Assembly: GCF_050434145.1 (NCBI RefSeq)
Contig: NZ_JBNPVX010000011.1
Span: 1 to 64,000, forward strand
Reading direction: 5' to 3'
DNA: 64,000 nt
From: JAISST01 sp050434145
Lineage (GTDB): Bacteria > Fusobacteriota > Fusobacteriia > Fusobacteriales > Fusobacteriaceae
Made by a program: the position numbers and the translations under genes. This document shows, in pieces, positions 36,435 through 45,382 of this stretch. Below the pieces are notes generated by a model. It had not been told where the DNA came from and made no database searches. It saw only the letters and a list, made by a program, of their open reading frames with translations. The number at the start of each line of letters is the position of its first letter. The stretch's first letter is position 1.

Positions 36435-37991
36435 TTATTTCACCTGTCTAATCACATCCATCACAGTTCCATCTCTATATTCTACTATACCTACTATTGT
36501 GTCTGTATATTCAGTTTTCTTTGGTACACCAGTCAATCTTTCTACTTCTTTTCTCAAGTCTTTTATTTTCATTACTTTTATTCCAGCAGCTTTCAAAGAT
36601 TTTTCCAAATCTTTTCTTAATGGATTAACACAAATTCCCCTTTCAGTAACAAGAACATCTATTGTTTCTCCTGGGGTAGAAATATTAGTAACTTTATCCA
36701 TAACTATTGGTATTCTTTTTCTCATAGTTGGTGCTACTACCAATGTAAGCTTTGCTCCTGCTGCTGTATCTGGTGCTCCACCTAATGCCCCCATGATCAT
36801 TCCTGTAGAACCAGTCAAAGAGTTTATATTAAAATCTTCATCTATTTCTGTAGCTGACAGTACCATTACATCAAGTTTATGAGCACTACATCCTTTATTG
36901 TGAGGATTTGCATACATAGATGCAGACATTTCTATATGTGATACATTTTCTCTTATAGATTCTGCAGCATCAGTATCAAAGCTCTGTGTATCCAATAAAG
37001 ATTCAAAGTAGCCCTCTTTCATTAAGTTTACCATATATCCTGTAATTCCACCTGCTGCAAAAGAACCTTTTATGCTATTTTCTTTCATATAGTCCTTTAT
37101 AAATCTGCATACTGCCAATGACGCCCCACCTGTCCCAGCTTGGAAAGAATATCCTTCTTTGATATATCCAGAAGCAATAAGAACTTTAGCTGCATTCTCT
37201 GCAATAAGTAACTCTTGTGGATTTTTAGTAAGTCTCGCTGCTCCTGTAGCAATTTTTTCTGGGTCTCCTATTGAGTCTACTTTTACTACAAAATCAACTA
37301 ATGTCATAGGTATACTTATTGTTCTTAGTGGGAAAGGCACTAAGTTATCTGTAATAGCAATTACTTTTTCTGCATATTGTGCATCTACCATAGGATAACC
37401 CATTGCTCCAAATCTTGATTGACCTTCACGACCATTCATATTACCCATAGTATCACAGATAGGAGCAGCTATAAATGCTACATCTATTTTTACTTCTCCT
37501 GCTTCTATTGCTCTTGCTCTTCCACCATGTGATCTAAATATTACTGGTTTACCTAAAAGATTATTTTTACTAATTTCTTTGGCAATATCTCCTCTAAGAC
37601 CTGAAGTCTCTAGACCTGTTACTATTCCAGCTTTTATATGATCTAATAATGGTTCATGTGCACTAGTTAATGATGACGCACAAATTGTAAGATTTTTTAT
37701 TCCTAATTTTGCTATCTCTTCCATTACCATATTTAATACATAGTCACCATTTCTCAAGTGATGATGAAATGATATTGTCATTCCATCTTTTAATCCTACT
37801 TTTTTGATTACCTCTTTTAGACTCTTTATTACTTTTTCATCTGTTGGCTTATAGAATGCTTTTGAAGGAGCATATTTTCTACCAGTAGGTTTACTTGCAA
37901 AAGGTCCAGCATAAGGTTTTACATCTCCATAGCCATCTATATGAGTAGGTATTTCTCTATTTGCTTTATTTTTTATAGTTTTTACTTTCAC
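36435..37991 (-). CDS. citF: Citrate lyase alpha subunit (citrate:acetyl-ACP transferase)
   Basis: A 518-residue CitF. It transfers the acetyl-ACP thioester to citrate, giving citryl-ACP and acetate. The family's CoA-transferase-like fold is seen in SFHHHLRNGDYVLNMVMEEI, IFRSHGGRARAIEAGE and GSTGMIMGALGGAPDTAAGA. The start is GTG at 37991; AGGAG lies 10 nt upstream and an ATG there is out of frame. It follows citE by 17 nt in the usual D-E-F order and precedes the transporter pair. Length matches the family. Confidence 0.94.
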   Translation of the reverse strand: MKVKTIKNKANREIPTHIDGYGDVKPYAGPFASKPTGRKYAPSKAFYKPTDEKVIKSLKEVIKKVGLKDGMTISFHHHLRNGDYVLNMVMEEIAKLGIKNLTICASSLTSAHEPLLDHIKAGIVTGLETSGLRGDIAKEISKNNLLGKPVIFRSHGGRARAIEAGEVKIDVAFIAAPICDTMGNMNGREGQSRFGAMGYPMVDAQYAEKVIAITDNLVPFPLRTISIPMTLVDFVVKVDSIGDPEKIATGAARLTKNPQELLIAENAAKVLIASGYIKEGYSFQAGTGGASLAVCRFIKDYMKENSIKGSFAAGGITGYMVNLMKEGYFESLLDTQSFDTDAAESIRENVSHIEMSASMYANPHNKGCSAHKLDVMVLSATEIDEDFNINSLTGSTGMIMGALGGAPDTAAGAKLTLVVAPTMRKRIPIVMDKVTNISTPGETIDVLVTERGICVNPLRKDLEKSLKAAGIKVMKIKDLRKEVERLTGVPKKTEYTDTIVGIVEYRDGTVMDVIRQVK

Positions 37992-38008
37992 CTCTATTCA
38001 TCTCCTAA

Positions 38009-38887
38009 TTATATGATTCCAGCAGCTTTTGCTAGTCTAACTACTTTTTCAGCCTTGGCAATTACTGGTATATCAACCATTTTTCCATTTACTGTAATTA
38101 CTCCACCTTTATTAATATCAGCTTTTGAGGCTGCTTCCACTATTGTCAATGATTTTTCTAGCTCTTCTTTTGTAGGTGTGAATATTTCGTGAACCAATTT
38201 TACTTGTGATGGATGAATACATGATTTTCCAGCGAATCCCATATTCATAGCTCCTTTTACTTCTGCTCTAAATCCTTCTTCATCATTTATGTCTGACCAT
38301 ACAGTATCTATTGCATCTACTCCAGCTATTGCTGCTGCCATTACAACCATACTTCTCGCCATAAATATTTCTTTTCCTTCTTTCGTTCTTTCTGCACCTA
38401 ATGATCTTGTAAAATCTTCGGCACCAAAAGAAATTGATTCTACTCTCTTAGAGGCAGTGGCTATAGCTACTGCATTGGTAACTCCTAGAGGTGTTTCCAA
38501 GGAGCACTGTATTTTACATGATCCTAAAGATATTTTATGTTGTTTTTCTACTTTAGTCAATAATTTATCTAATTCCACAATTTGCTCTGGTCTTTCACAC
38601 ATAGCAAGTCTCATTAATCTAAGTCCTGCTGGGACTAATTGTTCTACATCTTCTTTACCAAATTCTGTATACAATGGGTTAATTCTTGCATATATTTCTG
38701 TATCACCATAATCCATTACACGTAATGCTTCTGCTAATAAATCTCTTGCTGCATCTTTTTCAGTATATTTTACTGCATCTTCCAAATCAAATATTATTGC
38801 ATCTGGTCCATATAAATGAGCATTTACAAGCATTTTTGGGTTATCTGCTGGAGAAAATAACATTGTTCTCTTAGATTTTTTCATCAT
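38009..38887 (-). CDS. citE: Citrate lyase beta subunit (citryl-ACP lyase)
   Basis: A 292-residue CitE, an (alpha/beta)8 aldolase-type lyase that splits citryl-ACP to oxaloacetate and acetyl-ACP. Blocks seen are RTMLFSPADNPKMLVNA, DAIIFDLEDAVKY and SFGAEDFTRSLGAERT, which carry the Mg-binding acidic residues. Two ATGs overlap at the start; the upstream one has AAGGAGG inside the end of citD. It is tightly coupled to citD, with one base between the genes. Confidence 0.94.
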   Translation of the reverse strand: MMKKSKRTMLFSPADNPKMLVNAHLYGPDAIIFDLEDAVKYTEKDAARDLLAEALRVMDYGDTEIYARINPLYTEFGKEDVEQLVPAGLRLMRLAMCERPEQIVELDKLLTKVEKQHKISLGSCKIQCSLETPLGVTNAVAIATASKRVESISFGAEDFTRSLGAERTKEGKEIFMARSMVVMAAAIAGVDAIDTVWSDINDEEGFRAEVKGAMNMGFAGKSCIHPSQVKLVHEIFTPTKEELEKSLTIVEAASKADINKGGVITVNGKMVDIPVIAKAEKVVRLAKAAGII

Positions 38888-38888
38888 A

Positions 38889-39152
38889 TTAATTCTTTCC
38901 TCCTTTCATAGCTCTTCTTACAGCTGTTCTTGTCCTTCCCTTAATAACAAAATCTAAAGCTCCAAAGTCCTGTACTGTTACTTTTGCATTTTTTACATTC
39001 ATTTCAGATAAGACATCTTTTACTGCTTTTTCCATAAGGTGACCAAACATTTTTTTCAATTTAGAATTAATTTCTATATTGATACCTTTTTCTTTCAGAT
39101 TAACTGTAACAATTGCATCTGAATCTTTTTCATTTCCACATACACCTATCAT
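38889..39152 (-). CDS. citD: Citrate lyase gamma subunit (acyl carrier protein)
   Basis: An 87-residue CitD, slightly shorter than the usual 95-100. It carries the phosphoribosyl-dephospho-CoA arm; the likely attachment residue is the Ser in GNEKDSDAIVTV near residue 11. ATG follows AGGGGTG. It is the first gene of the citDEF run. The genes needed to make and load the arm (citX, citG, citC) are not in this window, so they must lie elsewhere or the complex would stay inactive. Confidence 0.9.
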   Translation of the reverse strand: MIGVCGNEKDSDAIVTVNLKEKGINIEINSKLKKMFGHLMEKAVKDVLSEMNVKNAKVTVQDFGALDFVIKGRTRTAVRRAMKGGKN

Positions 39153-39476
39153 ATCTTTACACCCCTAATAAATTTTTAATTGCAGCTCTATTATCTTTGA
39201 GTTAAGCTGTGATTTATAATATAATTATATTACTTTTAGTATAACCTGAAAATTTCTTTAGTCATTTTTTGACGTACTTTATCTGACTAGAGAAAGTGCG
39301 ATTTTAAAAGCTCATTTTCCTAGTCTAATTCCTTCTGTAGAGCAATTACCTGTTTTATCTATTTTTATTTTTATCTAATTATAATTTTCTTTTAATTACT
39401 TTTTTTATGAAATTTAATTTTTATCAACTATAATCCCATTTATAAAGTATCATTATCCTTAAATAAAAAGAAAATA
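39153..39476. other. Intergenic region upstream of citD
   Basis: About 320 AT-rich bases. A leftward TATAAT-like box is visible near 39222-39227 with only a poor -35 (TTTTCA at 17 nt). No copy of the GTATAC motif found at oadA and pckA was seen here. Confidence 0.4.
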
Positions 39477-39653
39477 GGTTGTTGCAAAACTATTTTATAT
39501 CTTACAAAATTCATACTTTTATTATTCTTTTAATTCTTCTTTTCCTCCAGTCTCGCTATGCTCGACTGTTGTTGGGAGTGTACAGTGCCTTGCTATCCAG
39601 TTAGCAAAATAAATGTCTTAGAAATGAAGAGAAATCTTTATTTCTCAACTGTC
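39477..39653 (+). mobile_element. MITE-like repeat, copy 2 (177 bp)
   Basis: It begins GGTTGTTGCAAAACTATTTT and ends CTCAACTGTC, with TA directly on both sides. The first ~90 bases are nearly identical to copy 3; the middle (CTTGCTATCCAGTTAGCAAA) matches copy 1. Compared with copy 1 it has an internal deletion. It stands between oadA and citD in the same orientation as copy 3. Confidence 0.75.
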
Positions 39654-39676
39654 TATAAAAAGAAAAATTTAGTTTT

Positions 39677-39705
39677 GGATATGTGAGATTATTTCTCACA
39701 TATCC
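39677..39705 (-). terminator. Hairpin after oadA
   Basis: A perfect 12-bp stem GGATATGTGAGA/TCTCACATATCC with a 5-nt loop, 50 nt past the oadA stop. The following T-run on the transcribed strand is delayed (AAAACTAAATTTTT), so termination may be weak. Confidence 0.55.
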
Positions 39706-39755
39706 ATCTTTCAAGGGTTATGTTAAAGCAAATTTTACTTTGCTAGTACATCAAA

Positions 39756-41249
39756 TTATTTTGGGGATATTGATATATCATATGTTTTATTATTAAAAGT
39801 TGTTTGATAACCCTTTGAAGAAGTATTTGATGCCATAGCTGTTGGTGCTGGTGATTTTACCACTGCAGCAACTGCTGTTGCAGCGGCGGCAGCTATTTGT
39901 GCTGCTTCTGGATTTGCCCTGTATTCTAAAAATTTCCTAGCATTTTCTGGAAAAATTGCATACATCAATATATCTTCATCACTCTTTGCCAATGTTCCTA
40001 TTTCTTTTCTTGCTTTTTCATATTCTGATGCTAAGAACTTACTTGGTCTATCTGTAATTGGTATCTCATCACCTATTATCTTCTTTTGAATTTCCATACT
40101 TATTGGTGCTGGGGGCTTCCCATAATTTCCTCGTACATAATCTTTGATTTCCTTTGGTATTACTTTATATCTTTCTTTTAACACTACATTGAACACTGCT
40201 TGAGTTCCTACCATTTGTGATAATGGTGTTACCAATGGTGGATAACCTAAATCTGCTCTTACTTTTGGTATTTCTCTCAATACTTCTTCATATTTGTCAA
40301 AGTTTCCTTGTCCTTCCAATTGAGACATAAGATTGGACAACATTCCCCCTGGCACTTGATATAATAATGTCTTTGGTTCTGTTGCCATTGCTTTTGGATT
40401 GAATGTTCCATCTTTTCTATATTTTTCCATTATTGGCTTGAAATAATCTGCTATTTCTTCTAATACTGGTATATTTAGCTTTGGATCTCTATCTGTTCCT
40501 TTGAATACTTGTGCAAAAACTTCTGTTGCTGGTTGAGCTGTACCTCCAGACAATGGAGATATCGCAGTATCTATCATATCTGCCCCTGCTTCTACTGCTT
40601 TCATATACATCATTTGTGCTACTCCACTAGTGCAATGTGTATGCATGTCTATTGGTAATTTTGTAACTTCTTTTAATTTTTTCACTAATGTATAGGCATC
40701 ATTTGGTAGTAATATTCCAGACATGTCCTTTATACATATGGAATCTGCTCCCATTTTTTCTAATTCTTTTACTTTCTCCACATAATAGTCTAAAGTATGT
40801 ACATCACTTGTAGCATAAGCTATACAACCTTGACAATGACCATTATATTTTTTTATTGATTTTATTGTAGTTTCCAAATTTCTAAAGTCGTTTAACGCAT
40901 CAAAAGCTCTTATTATGTCTATTCCATTTGCCAATGCTTTTTTTATAAATAATTCAACTATATCATCTGCATAATGTCTATATCCTACTAGATTTTGTCC
41001 TCTTACCAACATTTGTAGTTTGGTCTTTTTAGCTCTCTTTTTTATTTCTCGCAATCTTTCCCATGGATCTTCATTGAGAAAACGTATACAAGAATCAAAT
41101 GTAGCCCCTCCCCACACTTCCATAGAATAATATCCTGCTTGGTCCATTTTTTCTATTATTGGTAACATTTCCTCTGTTTTCATTCGTGTAGCAATTAGTG
41201 ATTGTGAACCATCACGTAAGGCCGTTTCAACTATTTTTAAAGGTTTCAT
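39756..41249 (-). CDS. oadA: Oxaloacetate decarboxylase alpha subunit-like carboxyltransferase, lacking a biotinyl domain
   Basis: A 497-residue protein with the carboxyltransferase TIM barrel of OadA/PycB. The N-terminal TALRDGSQSLIATRM, the metal ligands in MHTHCTSG and IKDMSGILLP are intact, and the PYC_OADA region follows to about residue 440. The C-terminus is an Ala/Pro-rich linker that ends soon after TFNNKTYDISISPK. That looks like the first strand of a biotinyl domain, but no AMKM motif follows. Biotin must be carried by another protein, or the domain has been lost. It probably converts citrate-derived oxaloacetate to pyruvate. ATG follows AGGAGGACAA. The beta and gamma pump subunits are not in the window. 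Pyruvate carboxylase subunit B is the main alternative name. Confidence 0.85.
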   Translation of the reverse strand: MKPLKIVETALRDGSQSLIATRMKTEEMLPIIEKMDQAGYYSMEVWGGATFDSCIRFLNEDPWERLREIKKRAKKTKLQMLVRGQNLVGYRHYADDIVELFIKKALANGIDIIRAFDALNDFRNLETTIKSIKKYNGHCQGCIAYATSDVHTLDYYVEKVKELEKMGADSICIKDMSGILLPNDAYTLVKKLKEVTKLPIDMHTHCTSGVAQMMYMKAVEAGADMIDTAISPLSGGTAQPATEVFAQVFKGTDRDPKLNIPVLEEIADYFKPIMEKYRKDGTFNPKAMATEPKTLLYQVPGGMLSNLMSQLEGQGNFDKYEEVLREIPKVRADLGYPPLVTPLSQMVGTQAVFNVVLKERYKVIPKEIKDYVRGNYGKPPAPISMEIQKKIIGDEIPITDRPSKFLASEYEKARKEIGTLAKSDEDILMYAIFPENARKFLEYRANPEAAQIAAAAATAVAAVVKSPAPTAMASNTSSKGYQTTFNNKTYDISISPK

Positions 41250-41275
41250 TTGTCCTCCTAAAAATTAATATTATA

Positions 41276-41486
41276 GGTTGTTGCAAAACTATTTTATATC
41301 TTGCAAAATTCATGCTTTTATTATTCTTTTAATCTTCTTTTCCTCCAGCCTCGCTATGCTCAGCTACTGTTGGGATTGATAAGTGCCCTGTGGCACTTTT
41401 TGGATAACTCCCAAACCCCAAATGATTTATTTATATAACAATTTTTTGTAAAAATAATAAAGAAAACTTTGTATTTCGCAACTGAC
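41276..41486 (+). mobile_element. MITE-like repeat, copy 3 (211 bp), in the oadA leader
   Basis: It begins GGTTGTTGCAAAACTATTTT and ends TTTCGCAACTGAC, flanked by TA on both sides. The left part matches copy 2, the right part (CCCAAACCCCAAATGATTTA) matches copy 1. It separates the predicted oadA promoter and operator (41515-41576) from the oadA start at 41249, so it would be part of the oadA mRNA leader. Confidence 0.75.
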
Positions 41487-41514
41487 TAATTAAAATTATA
41501 TAAAAACACATTGA

Positions 41515-41532
41515 CTTGTATCCTGTATACAC
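41515..41532 (-). promoter_or_regulatory. Candidate GntR operator at the oadA promoter
   Basis: Minus strand GTGTATACAGGATACAAG, containing the palindrome TGTATACA. It lies about 10-25 nt downstream of the predicted transcription start, a repressor position. A close match (ATGTATACTGAATACCTG) is upstream of pckA at 44217-44234, and a weaker one overlaps the gntR promoter. Confidence 0.55.
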
Positions 41533-41547
41533 GCTACCCTTTGGTTA

Positions 41548-41576
41548 ATTTTACATTATATTTTAATCAATGTCAA
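41548..41576 (-). promoter_or_regulatory. oadA promoter
   Basis: Minus strand TTGACA, exactly 17 nt, TAAAAT. It lies between gntR and oadA and gives a start near 41541. The leader of about 290 nt includes the MITE-like copy 3. Confidence 0.7.
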
Positions 41577-41645
41577 TAGTTTTTTATGCTATTTTTCTTT
41601 TTATTGTGTTTTTTTAATACACAATTCTCTAATTTTATTCAATTC

Positions 41646-42299
41646 TTATTCTCCTGGAAAGAAATTAAGTACAAAATCCATAGATCTAGTTAAATGCTCT
41701 TTATTTTTTTTCAATAATTTTTCTAAATTTTTATCTTTTATAAATTTTAGCATCATTCTGTGATCATCATAGGCTTCTTTTTTTCTGTTCTTTTCACCTA
41801 TTGCCATTTTCCTAATTTTTTCCAAATATAAATTCATATTTTGAACCATTTCACTTACTTTTTTTAGTTTTGATATCCTATATAACTCCAAATTAAATCT
41901 TGAAAATAGTCTGAAAACTTCTTCTTCATTTTTATTGTCCATTTCTTCTTTTGTATCATCAAGTATTTTTTCTAAAGATCTAATGTCGTCTTCTGTGGAT
42001 AACTCAATTATTTCTTCCAACACAATATTTTCTAAGGCCATTCTTATTCTATAAATTTCATAGAATTCACTTTTAGGGATATGCCTTACTATAACTCCAC
42101 CAGTTGGATGACTTTCTACTAAACCCTCCAACTCTAACATTCGAATAGCTTCTCTTATTGGAGTACGACTTATCTGAAATATCTGTGAATACTCTATTTC
42201 TTTGATCCGTTCTCCTGGAGAAATTTCTCCTGTGATAATCATTTTTTTCATTTTGTCGTATACTTGTTCACGCATAGATTTTGCTCTTTCAATAACCAT
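41646..42299 (-). CDS. GntR-family (FadR/FCD) transcriptional regulator
   Basis: A 217-residue regulator. Residues about 5-70 form the winged helix (REQVYDKMKKMIITGEISPG, SRTPIREAIRMLELEGLVES). The rest is an all-helical FCD effector domain with RIRMALENIVLEE and the metal/ligand His in DDHRMM. The ATG at 42299 follows GGGAG; an ATG four codons upstream overlaps that site. It lies between oadA and pckA on the same strand. FCD regulators usually bind organic acids, and GTATAC-type palindromes are common operators, so a citrate- or oxaloacetate-related effector is a reasonable guess. Confidence 0.88.
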   Translation of the reverse strand: MVIERAKSMREQVYDKMKKMIITGEISPGERIKEIEYSQIFQISRTPIREAIRMLELEGLVESHPTGGVIVRHIPKSEFYEIYRIRMALENIVLEEIIELSTEDDIRSLEKILDDTKEEMDNKNEEEVFRLFSRFNLELYRISKLKKVSEMVQNMNLYLEKIRKMAIGEKNRKKEAYDDHRMMLKFIKDKNLEKLLKKNKEHLTRSMDFVLNFFPGE

Positions 42300-42376
42300 C
42301 TTTACTCCCATTTAATAATTTTATTGTTCCTATTAATCAAATTCTCAGTAAATTTAATTTAACTTACTTATATATT

Positions 42377-42405
42377 TATATACCATATACTTTTGATTCT
42401 TTCAA
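42377..42405 (-). promoter_or_regulatory. gntR promoter with overlapping operator-like site
   Basis: Minus strand TTGAAA, 17 nt, TATATA with an upstream TGG (extended -10). The string AGTATATGGTATAT (42378-42391) overlaps the -10 and spacer and resembles the oadA/pckA motif, which suggests autoregulation. Confidence 0.5.
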
Positions 42406-42417
42406 TTATTTTCTATA

Positions 42418-42451
42418 TTTTTAAAATTGTACTCACTGTTGTGAGTACAAT
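42418..42451 (-). terminator. Terminator after pckA
   Basis: A perfect 11-bp stem ATTGTACTCAC/GTGAGTACAAT with a 4-nt loop (42426-42451), followed on the transcribed strand by TTTTAAAAA. It lies 12 nt past the pckA stop. Confidence 0.8.
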
Positions 42452-42462
42452 CTATGATTATT

Positions 42463-44139
42463 TTACAATTTCTTTGTTTCTTCTACAACTTTTTCTATTG
42501 CTTTGAATGCATCTTCTGGTAATTTGTCATAACCTTCTTTGAATGTATCTCTAGATTTAACAAACTCTAATCTATCTTTCATTCTAGATATTAATTTATC
42601 CTTATAATCATTGTCTTGGAAATCAGGTATAAACCCATCCCATTCTAAAATTTCTATGTCAGAGAATGGTCCCCATGGGATAAAATTAGCTTTCCCATCT
42701 ACTATTGTTTCTATGATAGAAATTGTATCTTTTGCAGTTACTTTTTTCCCCATAAAATCTCCAGTATTTAGTATATAACAATCTACATTTTTTTCTTGAA
42801 CTAATTTTTTAAATTTCTCATAGTCATTTACCAAAGGATAAGTTCTGAAAGGGTTTGCATATGGCTCAACTACTAGGGCATTGGGGTCTACGTGCTTTTG
42901 CAATCTCTCAGCACTACTTCTTTTAGTTGCCAAAGTAGCTCCCATTACTGATGCTAATGAAGCCCCCTTTAATTTTATGATAGGAGGTATTGTTGGGTCT
43001 TTCATTAACCAAAATATTCCATTAACAGGTGATTTTATTTTATCAACTCTATTGGGAGACCATAATTTTGATTTAATAGCTCGTCCATTACCATTTCTGA
43101 TATCTTCTGTTACTATGACAACTTCTCCCTTATCATTCATTGTAGCAGAACAATTTTGTGCTGTAACAAGATATTTATTTTCAGGAGAATTAGTGGGATA
43201 ATCTGCAGTTTTATCAAAATACGATGGCTCCAATGCTATAGAAGAACATGTTTCAGTATTAATAATAAATGCATCATCATGTAAAACTGTTACATCATAT
43301 TTACCACCATGTTTAGCATGAGTGATAGTGGATTTCCCTGTACCAGAAAGCCCAAATACTGATGCCACATACTTTTCTCCATTAGTTAGTCTATATTCCT
43401 TTTGTCCACCATGGCAAGAAGCATAACCATTTCTATTTGCAATTCCCCAAGCAAGTGTTAAAGTCCCCTTTTTTAATTCACCTATATACTTCATTCCAAG
43501 AATTGCTGCACAATTGGTCTGAGGGTTAAAATATGATAAGTGCTTAGGATCTGCAATATCAGATCTTGAAGTCCCTCTCCACTGAGGATCAGCAAACACA
43601 TAAATATCAGGTTCAGTCCCTATTGGAATGGAGTTTTTATACATTTCCTGATACTCATCAGAAAGATATTGAAAATTTAGCATCCAAGAATAAAGTAAGT
43701 TTTCTTCTCCTTCTGGTATAAGTAAATGCGCTTTTACCATAAATTCTGGGTCTAATCCAACGTATGCTTCTGCATGATATAATTTTTTCCATCTTGCATA
43801 ATAGATAGCATCCATAACTATTTTATCCAATCCATCACAATCTACATTTGGTTCTCCAGCTATTCTACGGGCTGGCGCATACCGTCCTGTAATTCCACCA
43901 TCATTAAATAACAATACCTTGGCATCTTTAGGGACACCTATCTTTTCTCCTGAAAAAACAGGCATATCTGTAACTATTGTTCCAGGCGAATTTTTTGCTA
44001 AATTATAAGCTTGTTCTAGGTTTGTTACTCTTATTACATTGTTACTATAAAAGGCTGCCTCAATCACTGACCTTGTCTTGGCGAAGCCTGGTTTTCCTGC
44101 ACCTATTTCTTCCATCTTATAATAAGCTTTACTTGACAT
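42463..44139 (-). CDS. pckA: Phosphoenolpyruvate carboxykinase (ATP)
   Basis: A 558-residue ATP-dependent PEPCK. The P-loop is FGLSGTGKST (residues 262-271). The metal-binding DDAFIIN, the WRGTSRSDIADPKH block and WLMKDPTIPP are also seen. It interconverts oxaloacetate + ATP and PEP + CO2 + ADP. Next to citrate lyase it could make PEP from citrate-derived oxaloacetate, or run in reverse and gain ATP. The ATG at 44139 is 7 nt from AAGGAGGAG; an ATG two codons upstream lies too close to that site. It is a single gene, upstream of gntR and closed by its own terminator. Confidence 0.93.
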   Translation of the reverse strand: MSSKAYYKMEEIGAGKPGFAKTRSVIEAAFYSNNVIRVTNLEQAYNLAKNSPGTIVTDMPVFSGEKIGVPKDAKVLLFNDGGITGRYAPARRIAGEPNVDCDGLDKIVMDAIYYARWKKLYHAEAYVGLDPEFMVKAHLLIPEGEENLLYSWMLNFQYLSDEYQEMYKNSIPIGTEPDIYVFADPQWRGTSRSDIADPKHLSYFNPQTNCAAILGMKYIGELKKGTLTLAWGIANRNGYASCHGGQKEYRLTNGEKYVASVFGLSGTGKSTITHAKHGGKYDVTVLHDDAFIINTETCSSIALEPSYFDKTADYPTNSPENKYLVTAQNCSATMNDKGEVVIVTEDIRNGNGRAIKSKLWSPNRVDKIKSPVNGIFWLMKDPTIPPIIKLKGASLASVMGATLATKRSSAERLQKHVDPNALVVEPYANPFRTYPLVNDYEKFKKLVQEKNVDCYILNTGDFMGKKVTAKDTISIIETIVDGKANFIPWGPFSDIEILEWDGFIPDFQDNDYKDKLISRMKDRLEFVKSRDTFKEGYDKLPEDAFKAIEKVVEETKKL

Positions 44140-44176
44140 AAACAACTCCTCCTTGCTTAAATATTTATAATAAGAT

Positions 44177-44234
44177 ATTATAACATTTTAAAATTTTTTT
44201 CTAGTGTTTATTTATGCAGGTATTCAGTATACAT
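44177..44234 (-). promoter_or_regulatory. pckA promoter region with GntR-like site
   Basis: An extended -10 (TGTTATAAT on the minus strand, 44177-44185) with a poor -35 predicts a start near 44170. ATGTATACTGAATACCTG (44217-44234) lies about 50-65 nt upstream of it, an activator-like position. The rest of the 404-base gap to folP is AT-rich and shows no gene. Confidence 0.45.
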
Positions 44235-44543
44235 ATGTTTTTTATCATTATATTTTTATTTAAATGATATTTCTTTTCTCAAAGTATGCTATTAATAAGA
44301 ATATACTTCATTATTTTGATTTTTACAACTATTTTTAATATTATATTTATAAATCTTTCTTTTTATTAATAATATAAAAGTTATATAATACAAATACAAA
44401 TCTAGAATACTTTAATAGTTAAATTTTATTTAATATGCAGAAAATATCTATTAATACTAAGTTGAAAATACATTAAATAATGACCCCATATTTTAGTATT
44501 TTTTCTTTGTATTAATATTTTTATAAAATATTTAATAATAACT

Positions 44544-45359
44544 TTATCTATATACTGCATCTGCAACCAATGCTGCTCTTTTATTTTCTAAAACATTATG
44601 TACCCTTACTATCATTACTCCTTTTGATATTCCTATTACTGTAGTGGCTACTGTTCCTTCTATTCTTTCTGCTGCAGATAAATCACCCAATATTTTACCT
44701 ATAAATCCCTTTTTGGATGTTCCTAAGAGCATTGGCCCTAGATCTGTCAATTCATCAAGTCTTTTTAGCACTTCCAAATTTTCATCTATTCCTTTTCCAA
44801 AACCAATTCCAGGATCTAATACAATATTTTCTTTCGGAATAGAATATTTTTCTGATAATTTAAAAGTTTTGCAAAAAAAATTTCTTATTGTTTGAATAAT
44901 ATCAATGGGATATTCTTTTGTATTTTGATTGTGCATTGCAATCAATGGAATATTAGACTCTGAGACTAATTGTGCCATTTCGCCATTATCATACTGCAAT
45001 CCCCAAATATCATTAATTATATGTGCACCAGCTTCTATAGCCTTTCTTGCGACCTTATGCTTATATGTATCGACAGAAATCATTATATCAAGTTCTTTAG
45101 ATATTCTTTTAATCACTGGAATTATTCTTGCTATTTCTTCTTCATCAGATATAGTTTGATAGTTTGGCCTAGTAGACTCACCACCAATATCTATTATATC
45201 TGCTCCTTCTTCTTTCATAGATTTAGCATGTTCTAATGCCTTCTGAACATCTATATAATTGCCACCATCACTAAAAGAATCTGGAGTGACATTCAATATC
45301 CCCATTATAAGTGTGCGTTTTCCTAATTCAATACTTTTATTTTTATATTTTAATATCAT
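44544..45359 (-). CDS. folP: Dihydropteroate synthase
   Basis: A 271-residue TIM-barrel enzyme that joins pABA to 6-hydroxymethyl-dihydropterin diphosphate. The pterin loops MGILNVTPDSFSDGG and IDIGGESTRP, plus VLDPGIGFGKG and LLGTSKKGFIG, are all conserved. The ATG at 45359 is preferred over a GTG at 45371, because GTGGGGT lies between them as a ribosome site. It is the last gene of folE-folBK-folP, 24 nt after the fusion gene. Confidence 0.92.
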   Translation of the reverse strand: MILKYKNKSIELGKRTLIMGILNVTPDSFSDGGNYIDVQKALEHAKSMKEEGADIIDIGGESTRPNYQTISDEEEIARIIPVIKRISKELDIMISVDTYKHKVARKAIEAGAHIINDIWGLQYDNGEMAQLVSESNIPLIAMHNQNTKEYPIDIIQTIRNFFCKTFKLSEKYSIPKENIVLDPGIGFGKGIDENLEVLKRLDELTDLGPMLLGTSKKGFIGKILGDLSAAERIEGTVATTVIGISKGVMIVRVHNVLENKRAALVADAVYR

Positions 45360-45382
45360 TGAATACCCCACTTAGCATTCTT

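Noticed and set aside
36100..36882. 260-codon plus-strand frame across the CHR gene and citF
   Set aside because: It spans two real genes on the other strand and has no ribosome site or family match.
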